Shown here one piece after another: positions 58,850 through 64,000 of a DNA stretch of 64,000 nt. The notes beneath the pieces are model-generated. The model made no database searches. It was not told where the DNA came from and saw only the letters and a list, made by a program, of their open reading frames with translations. The translations under genes were made by a program, and so were the position numbers. The DNA comes from Actinocorallia populi (GTDB lineage: Bacteria > Actinomycetota > Actinomycetes > Streptosporangiales > Streptosporangiaceae). The stretch's first letter is position 1; each line of letters begins with the position of its first letter. The stretch is taken from the NCBI RefSeq assembly GCF_002995495.1, contig NZ_PVZV01000001.1:992001-1056000 (forward strand). The letters are read 5' to 3'.

Positions 58850-59827
58850 ATGAAAGCCTGGACCTGGGAGCGTTACGGCCCGCCCGACGTCCTGACCCTC
58901 CGGGACGTCGACGAGCCCGGCATCGCCCGCGACGAGGTGCTGGTGCGCGTGCGAGCGGCCTCCGTCAACCCCTACGACTGGCGCCACCTGCGGGCCGACC
59001 CGCACCTGGTGCGGCTGAGCATCGGCCTGCGGCGGCCGAAGGCCGGCCTGGTCCTCGGTGCCGACCTGGCCGGCGTCGTGGAACGGGTGGGCGAAGAGGT
59101 GACCGGGCTCCGTCCCGGAGACGAGGTCTTCGGAGAGGTGCCGCTGGGCGCGTTCGCCGAGGCCGTCGCCGTCTCGCCGAGAACGCTGGCCGTCAAACCC
59201 GCCGGCCTCTCCTTCGAACGGGCGGCCGCCGTGTCGATGGCCGCGCACACCGCGTTGCAGGGGCTGCGGGACGAGGGGAGGATCGCACCGGGACAGCGCG
59301 TCCTCATCAACGGGGCCTCCGGCGGAATCGGCACGTTCGCCGTCCAACTCGCCAAGGTGCTCGGCGCCGAGGTCACCGGCGTCTGCAGCACCCGCAACCT
59401 CGAACTGGTCAGGTCCCTGGGCGCCGACGACGTCGTGGACTACACCGGCGAGGACTTCACAGAACGGGATGAGCGGTACGACCTGCTCATGGACATCGTG
59501 GGCGACCGGTCGCTGGCGGGGCTCCGGCGCGTCCTGACCCCGCGGGGAACGCTCGTGATCGTCGGCGGCATCGCCTCCACCAGCCGGCTGCTCGGCCCCG
59601 CGGCGCAGATGCTCCGCGGGGCCCTCGCCTCCCGCTTCGTCGGCCACCGCATCGCCTCCGTCGCCTGGAAGCCCAACGCCGGAGACCTGCGGTTCCTGGC
59701 GGAACTCATGGAGGAGGGGCGGATCACGCCCGTCATCGACCGGACCTACCCCTTCACCGAGCTCCCCGAGGCGCTGCGCCACCTCGAACGGCGACACGCA
59801 CGCGGCAAGATCGCCATCACCTTCTGA
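58850..59827 (+). CDS. Medium-chain NADPH:quinone reductase-like oxidoreductase
   Basis: A 325-residue zinc-free MDR protein. The N-terminal RAASVNPYDWRHLR, the AGVVERVGEEVTGLRPGDEVFG segment and the nucleotide-binding GASGGIGTFAVQLAK are typical of quinone-oxidoreductase-like enzymes, which reduce quinones or enones with NADPH. GAAGGAAA precedes the ATG. The four-repeat operator upstream indicates tight control by the TetR at 57952, probably in response to an electrophile. Confidence 0.9.
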   Translation: MKAWTWERYGPPDVLTLRDVDEPGIARDEVLVRVRAASVNPYDWRHLRADPHLVRLSIGLRRPKAGLVLGADLAGVVERVGEEVTGLRPGDEVFGEVPLGAFAEAVAVSPRTLAVKPAGLSFERAAAVSMAAHTALQGLRDEGRIAPGQRVLINGASGGIGTFAVQLAKVLGAEVTGVCSTRNLELVRSLGADDVVDYTGEDFTERDERYDLLMDIVGDRSLAGLRRVLTPRGTLVIVGGIASTSRLLGPAAQMLRGALASRFVGHRIASVAWKPNAGDLRFLAELMEEGRITPVIDRTYPFTELPEALRHLERRHARGKIAITF

Positions 59828-59953
59828 CCGACTCCGCACGGGCGTCCTGCGCCGCCCGGAGGCGTCGTTTACCCGCCGATGGCGTTGTGCCGGAACGATG
59901 CCGGAAATCGGCAGGGAGACGCACTGATCGTCGGATCGTTTCGAGGAGATGCC

Positions 59954-61762
59954 GTGGGTGTCATGCCGTCGCCGGGGGACCGGACCGATTTCGAGAACGC
60001 GGACAAGGGGTTCGTGGGGACCACGTCCCAGGAGGCGATCACGGACGCGGAGGGACGGGTGGTCTGGGATTTCGGGGCTTACGCCTTCCTGGACGGGCCG
60101 TGTCCCGAGACGGCGAACCCGAGCCTGTGGCGGCAGTCCCAGCTCACCGCCAGGCACGGCCTCTACCAGGTGGCCGCGGGGGTCTACCAGGTGCGCGGGT
60201 TCGACCTGTCGAACGTCTCCTTCATCGAGGGCGAGCAGGGCGTCATCGTCATCGACCCGCTCCTGTCCACCGAGTGCGCGGCGGCCGCGGTCGCGCTCTA
60301 CCGGGAGCATCGCGGAGACCGCCCGGTGAGCGCGGTGGTCTACACCCACTCCCATGCCGACCATTTCGGCGGGGTCCGGGGGGTGGTCCCCGAAGGAGCG
60401 GACATCCCGGTCATCGCCCCCGCCGGGTTCCTGGAGCACGCGGTCTCGGAGAACGTGTACGCCGGTACCGCCATGAACCGGCGGTCTCTTTACATGTACG
60501 GCGCCGCGCTGCCCAAGAGCGCCGTCGGCCAGATCGGCGCGGGCCTCGGCCAGACCACCTCCACGGGGACGATCTCGCTGATCGAGCCCACCCTGTCGAT
60601 CACCGAGACCGGCCAGGAGGAGGTCGTCGACGGCGTGCGCATCGTCTTCCAGCTCACCCCGGGCACCGAGGCGCCGGCCGAGATGAACTTCCACCTGCCC
60701 GAGCATCGCGTGCTGTGCATGGCGGAGAACGCCACCCACAACCTGCACAACGTGCTGACGCTGCGCGGCGCGCTGGTGCGCGACCCGCGGGTGTGGGCGC
60801 GCTACCTCACCGAGGCGATCGAGATGTTCACCGCCGACTCCGACGTCCTGTTCGCCTCGCACCACTGGCCGACCTGGGGCACGCGGGAGCTCACCGCCTT
60901 CCTGTCCCAGCAGCGCGACCTGTACGCCTACCTGCACGACCAGACGCTGCGGCTGCTCAACCGCGGCTGCACCGGCACCGAGATCGCCGAGATGATCGAG
61001 CTCCCGCCGGAGCTGGAGCGCGCCTGGCACGCCCGCGGCTACTACGGGTCGGTGTCCCACAACGTCAAGGCGATCTACCAGCGGTACATGGGCTGGTTCG
61101 ACGGCAACCCCGCCCACCTGTGGGAGCTGCCCCCCGAGGAGTCGGCGCGCAGGCACGTGGAGCTGATGGGCGGCGCGCAGGCCGTCCTGTCCAAGGCCGA
61201 GGAGGCCTTCGAGGCGGGGGAGTGGCGGTGGGCCGCCCAGATCCTCAACTACGCCGTGTTCGCCGATCCGTCCCACACCGCGGCCAGGGAGCTGCTGGCG
61301 AAGGTCTACGACAGGCTCGGCCAGGGCAGCGAGAACGGCACATGGCGGAACTTCTACCTGCAGGGCGCCGCCGAGCTGCGCGGGAACAAGCCGCAGAACA
61401 CCCTCGACACCACCAGCCCGGACGTCGTCCGCGCCCTGAGCGTCGAGCAGGTCTTCGACTCCCTGGCCGTCCGCGTCGACGGCCCCCGCGCCTGGGGGAC
61501 CCGCCTGAGCATCGACTGGAACCTCACCGACCTCAAGGAGGAGATCAGGACCAGCCTGGCCAACGGCGTCCTCACCCAGAGCGGGACGCACGACGGTACC
61601 CCGGCGGACCTCACGGTGACCCTGACCAAGCCGCAACTGCTCGGACTGCTCGCCACCGGCGGCCTGGACGGCGCCCAGACCTCCGGGGACCCCCAGGCGC
61701 TTACCACGCTGATGGGACTCCTCGATGCGGGCGACCGCGATTTCGACATCGTCACCCCGTGA
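59954..61762 (+). CDS. Alkyl sulfatase, SdsA1/BDS1-type metallo-beta-lactamase-fold enzyme
   Basis: From the GTG at 59954 (GAGGAG just upstream) the product is 602 residues. The zinc site begins with H132-x-H134-A-D136-H137 in YTHSHADHFGG. A dimerisation domain (about 375-500) and a C-terminal SCP2-like domain (about 490-600) follow, as in SdsA1. The family hydrolyses primary or secondary alkyl sulfates such as SDS, releasing alcohol. There is no signal peptide. The alcohol and aldehyde produced could feed nearby dehydrogenases, though no operon is formed. Confidence 0.92.
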   Translation: MGVMPSPGDRTDFENADKGFVGTTSQEAITDAEGRVVWDFGAYAFLDGPCPETANPSLWRQSQLTARHGLYQVAAGVYQVRGFDLSNVSFIEGEQGVIVIDPLLSTECAAAAVALYREHRGDRPVSAVVYTHSHADHFGGVRGVVPEGADIPVIAPAGFLEHAVSENVYAGTAMNRRSLYMYGAALPKSAVGQIGAGLGQTTSTGTISLIEPTLSITETGQEEVVDGVRIVFQLTPGTEAPAEMNFHLPEHRVLCMAENATHNLHNVLTLRGALVRDPRVWARYLTEAIEMFTADSDVLFASHHWPTWGTRELTAFLSQQRDLYAYLHDQTLRLLNRGCTGTEIAEMIELPPELERAWHARGYYGSVSHNVKAIYQRYMGWFDGNPAHLWELPPEESARRHVELMGGAQAVLSKAEEAFEAGEWRWAAQILNYAVFADPSHTAARELLAKVYDRLGQGSENGTWRNFYLQGAAELRGNKPQNTLDTTSPDVVRALSVEQVFDSLAVRVDGPRAWGTRLSIDWNLTDLKEEIRTSLANGVLTQSGTHDGTPADLTVTLTKPQLLGLLATGGLDGAQTSGDPQALTTLMGLLDAGDRDFDIVTP

Positions 61763-61816
61763 CGGTGCTCCCGTGGAGCCCGGCCCGTGTCCTGCGGCCT
61801 CCGCCGGGAAACGGTG

Positions 61817-62812
61817 ATGCTGGCCGAGCTGCGTGACCGGCTGGTGCCGGCGGCGCAGCGGCGGACGCTCGAGGAGCTCACCGAGGACCTCGACCTGCGC
61901 GCCGGCGACCGCGCGTCCCGGTACTCGGCCTTCTGGACGCTGCTGGTCCTGTCGGCGGTGATCGCGGCGACGGGGGTGATGTCGGACTCCACGGCGACCG
62001 TCATCGGCGCCATGATCATCGCTCCGCTGTCGACGCCGATCATGGGGATGGCGCTCGGCCTGGTGAAGCGCTCGAGCACCGGCGCCGGCTGGTTCGTCCT
62101 GGGCGGCGTGGCCGCGGTGGTCGCCGTGGGCCTGGTGGCCTCGCTGGCGATCCCCGGCTCCTACGAGCTGCTGTCCAACGGCCAGATCGCCGGACGCACC
62201 TCACCCGGCCTGGCCGACCTCATCGCCGCGATGGCCACCGGCCTGGCCGGAGCCATCGCCCTGGCGCGCCGCGACGTCGCCGCGATCCTGCCCGGCGTCG
62301 CGATCGCGATCTCCCTGGTGCCGCCGCTGGTCGTGGCCGGGGTGTGCCTGGGAGGCGGGGCGCCCGTGCTGGCGTCGGGCGCCCTGGTGCTGTTCCTGTC
62401 CAACATGCTCTCGCTCGTGCTGGCCGGAACGTTCGTGTTCGCCGCCCTGGGCTACACCGGCCTGCCGCGGGGCGGCGCCTCCCGCTCCCGCGCCGTGCTG
62501 GCGCTGTGCGGCCTCGGCGCCGTCATCGCCGCCGTGCTGGTCGCGAGCACGGTCGCCACCTACCTGTTCGCCTCCTGGGAGAGCGAGGTGAAACAGGCGG
62601 CGGCCCGGTGGCTCGCAGGCGATCCGGGCGCCGAGGTCATCGATGTCCAGCGCCACGCGGTGACCTTCCACATCACCGTCCGCACTCCCGGCGAGCCGCC
62701 TCCCGTCTCCGACCTGCTCGCCCGGTTGCACGGAGTCGTCCCCGACGGCGTGCCGATCGTGGTCGAGACGGTGCGGGGACGCGTGATCACCGTCGGCCGT
62801 GTCGGCTCCTAG
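61817..62812 (+). CDS. DUF389 integral membrane protein
   Basis: A 331-residue protein with about six to seven helices (residues 35-250), including the characteristic DSTATVIGAMIIAPLSTPIMG segment, and a soluble C-terminal domain of about 80 residues. DUF389 proteins are widespread and uncharacterised; a transporter or channel role is assumed. The ATG at 61817 is the best start, though an earlier one at 61787 is possible. It lies 54 bp after the sulfatase. Confidence 0.85.
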   Translation: MLAELRDRLVPAAQRRTLEELTEDLDLRAGDRASRYSAFWTLLVLSAVIAATGVMSDSTATVIGAMIIAPLSTPIMGMALGLVKRSSTGAGWFVLGGVAAVVAVGLVASLAIPGSYELLSNGQIAGRTSPGLADLIAAMATGLAGAIALARRDVAAILPGVAIAISLVPPLVVAGVCLGGGAPVLASGALVLFLSNMLSLVLAGTFVFAALGYTGLPRGGASRSRAVLALCGLGAVIAAVLVASTVATYLFASWESEVKQAAARWLAGDPGAEVIDVQRHAVTFHITVRTPGEPPPVSDLLARLHGVVPDGVPIVVETVRGRVITVGRVGS

Positions 62813-63088
62813 CCGGCTGGCCGGTGCTCCTGCCCCCGCCGTCGCGCGGCTCTCCCGCAAGGCGCTGGACACCCCGGCAAATCTCGGCAAAAACACCGCA
62901 AATGGTCGCCGGTGACAGGCCGGACAGGCACGGCGGGGTAGGGAACAGGGCAACGGCGGATCCGCCGCCGCTGCCGTTCGGCACGACACGCACCACCGCT
63001 GAGGAGGCGCGAGACATTCCCTGAGGGCGACCCGCTCCGCCTTCATCCGCACACCGACGACGTCCCTTCCCGGCAAGGAGATCCGCTG

Positions 63089-64000
63089 ATGCGTGGAGCA
63101 GTTCTGTACGGCCCCGGCGACGTCCGCGTCGAGGACCGCCCCGACCCGCGGATCATCGAGCCGACCGACGCAGTCATCCGCCTGCCGGCCACCTGCATCT
63201 GCGGTTCGGACCTGTGGCCGTACCGGGGCGTGGAGAAGATCGACGGGCCGGTGCCGATGGGGCACGAGTACGTCGGGATCGTGGAGGAGGTCGGCGACGG
63301 CGTCCGCGCCCTCGAGCCGGGCCAGTTCGTGGTCGGCTCGTTCTGGGCCTCGGACGACACCTGCGAGATCTGCCGCGCGGGCTACCAGAGCTCGTGCGTC
63401 CACCGCGTGCTCATGGGCACCATCGGCACCCAGGCCCAGTTCGCCCGCATCCCGCTGGCCGACGGCACCCTGGTCGCCACGCCCGAGCCGCCGCCGGCCG
63501 ACCTGGTGCCGAGCCTGCTGGCCGCCTCCGACGTGCTGGGCACCGGCTGGTTCGGCGCCGTGGCCGCCGACGCCGGCCCCGGCAGGACCGTCGCGGTCGT
63601 CGGCGACGGCGCGGTCGGCCTGTGCGGCGTGCTGGCCGCCGCACGGCTCGGCGCCGAGCGGATCATCGCGATGAGCCGCCACGCCGACCGCCAGAACCTC
63701 GCCCTGGCCTTCGGCGCCACCGACATCGTCACCGAACGCGGCGAGGAGGGCGTCGCCCGGATCAAGGACATGACGCACGGCCTGGGCGCCCACAGCGTTA
63801 TTGAGGCCGTCGGCACCGCCGAATCCCTGGCGCAGGCCATCGGCTCCACCCGCCCCGGCGGCCACGTCGGCTTCGTCGGCGTCGCCCACGGCGTCCGACT
63901 GCCCGTGGAGGACCTCTTCTTCTCCCAGGTCCACCTGCACGGCGGCCCCGCACCGGTACGCCGGTTCCTGCCCGAACTGATCGAGCTGATCTGCGCCCGC
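63089..64000 (+). CDS. Zinc-dependent alcohol dehydrogenase, 3' end cut by window
   Basis: 304 codons are visible. AAGGAG precedes the ATG. The catalytic zinc site is present (C38 in ICGSD, H59 and E60 in GHEY). The structural-zinc loop has three Cys (C92, C95, C103) but Asp89 replaces the first Cys. The NAD(P)-binding motif is VVGDGAVGLCG. The enzyme probably oxidises a medium- or long-chain or glutathione/mycothiol-linked alcohol. The 276-bp region upstream (62813-63088) holds no gene I can support. Confidence 0.9.
   Translation, partial: MRGAVLYGPGDVRVEDRPDPRIIEPTDAVIRLPATCICGSDLWPYRGVEKIDGPVPMGHEYVGIVEEVGDGVRALEPGQFVVGSFWASDDTCEICRAGYQSSCVHRVLMGTIGTQAQFARIPLADGTLVATPEPPPADLVPSLLAASDVLGTGWFGAVAADAGPGRTVAVVGDGAVGLCGVLAAARLGAERIIAMSRHADRQNLALAFGATDIVTERGEEGVARIKDMTHGLGAHSVIEAVGTAESLAQAIGSTRPGGHVGFVGVAHGVRLPVEDLFFSQVHLHGGPAPVRRFLPELIELICAR

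Noticed and set aside
58757-61636. A 959-residue minus-strand frame opposite the quinone reductase and sulfatase genes
   Set aside because: Composition is typical of an antisense high-GC shadow and both genes on the other strand have complete family motifs.

Overview
The window is high-GC, densely packed actinobacterial chromosome. GTG starts, short intergenic gaps and many start/stop overlaps are common. The gene content includes many TetR and LysR regulators, a serine/threonine kinase with an extracellular tail, an F420-type LLM oxidoreductase, an LhgO homologue, a P450 and a DUF6247-like toxin-antitoxin pair. Together these suggest a soil actinomycete, perhaps Streptosporangiales/Thermomonosporaceae; that placement is inference only. 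No tRNA, rRNA, CRISPR array, transposase or phage gene was seen.

Layout. 1-5 kb: a truncated PAP2 phosphatase, a TetR-controlled MMPL exporter with a perfect operator, and an MFS transporter with a strange 100-residue linker and an unresolved 5' end. 5-22.7 kb: a catabolic locus. It starts with a cupin, a carboxymuconolactone-decarboxylase-like protein, an orphan sugar-type binding lipoprotein and a LysR regulator. A seven-gene operon follows (extradiol dioxygenase, aldehyde dehydrogenase, FAA hydrolase, VOC protein, alpha/beta hydrolase, HbpS-like protein, MetE-like protein). After a toxin-antitoxin-like pair and a small monooxygenase comes a second block (aldehyde dehydrogenase, LhgO, amidohydrolase, ThDP enzyme, Ldh-type dehydrogenase, siderophore-interacting flavoprotein). 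The parts look like ring cleavage followed by processing of hydroxy/oxo acids; the substrate cannot be named from sequence.

22.8-33 kb: an FdhF/YdeP-type molybdoenzyme with its FdhD sulfurtransferase, a divergent P450/TetR pair sharing an operator, an LLM oxidoreductase, and a beta-lactam-themed group (MecA-like transpeptidase, LysR, class A beta-lactamase-like protein). 33-41.5 kb: a TetR/serine hydrolase pair, two small secreted proteins of unknown function, a FocA-type channel, a 5'-truncated phosphotransferase, a DUF305/DUF6153 pair rich in Met and His, and a short SDR/SnoaL/membrane-protein operon.

41.5-56 kb: two NarL-type two-component systems, a TetR facing two tandem paralogous membrane proteins with twin operators, a Ser/Thr kinase, and an operon of an MFS exporter, an HSL-type esterase and two half-ABC exporters. 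56-64 kb: a peptidase-S51-like protein fused to a CysRS-like C-terminal module, a TetR regulator, a quinone-reductase-like enzyme preceded by four operator repeats at exact 18-bp spacing, an SDS-type alkyl sulfatase, a DUF389 membrane protein and a zinc alcohol dehydrogenase cut by the window end.

The most unusual items are the 18-bp-phased operator array at 58.75 kb, the MetE homologue that appears to have lost its zinc site, the S51/CysRS-like fusion, and the MFS transporter with the expanded Gly/Ser/Asp/Asn linker.
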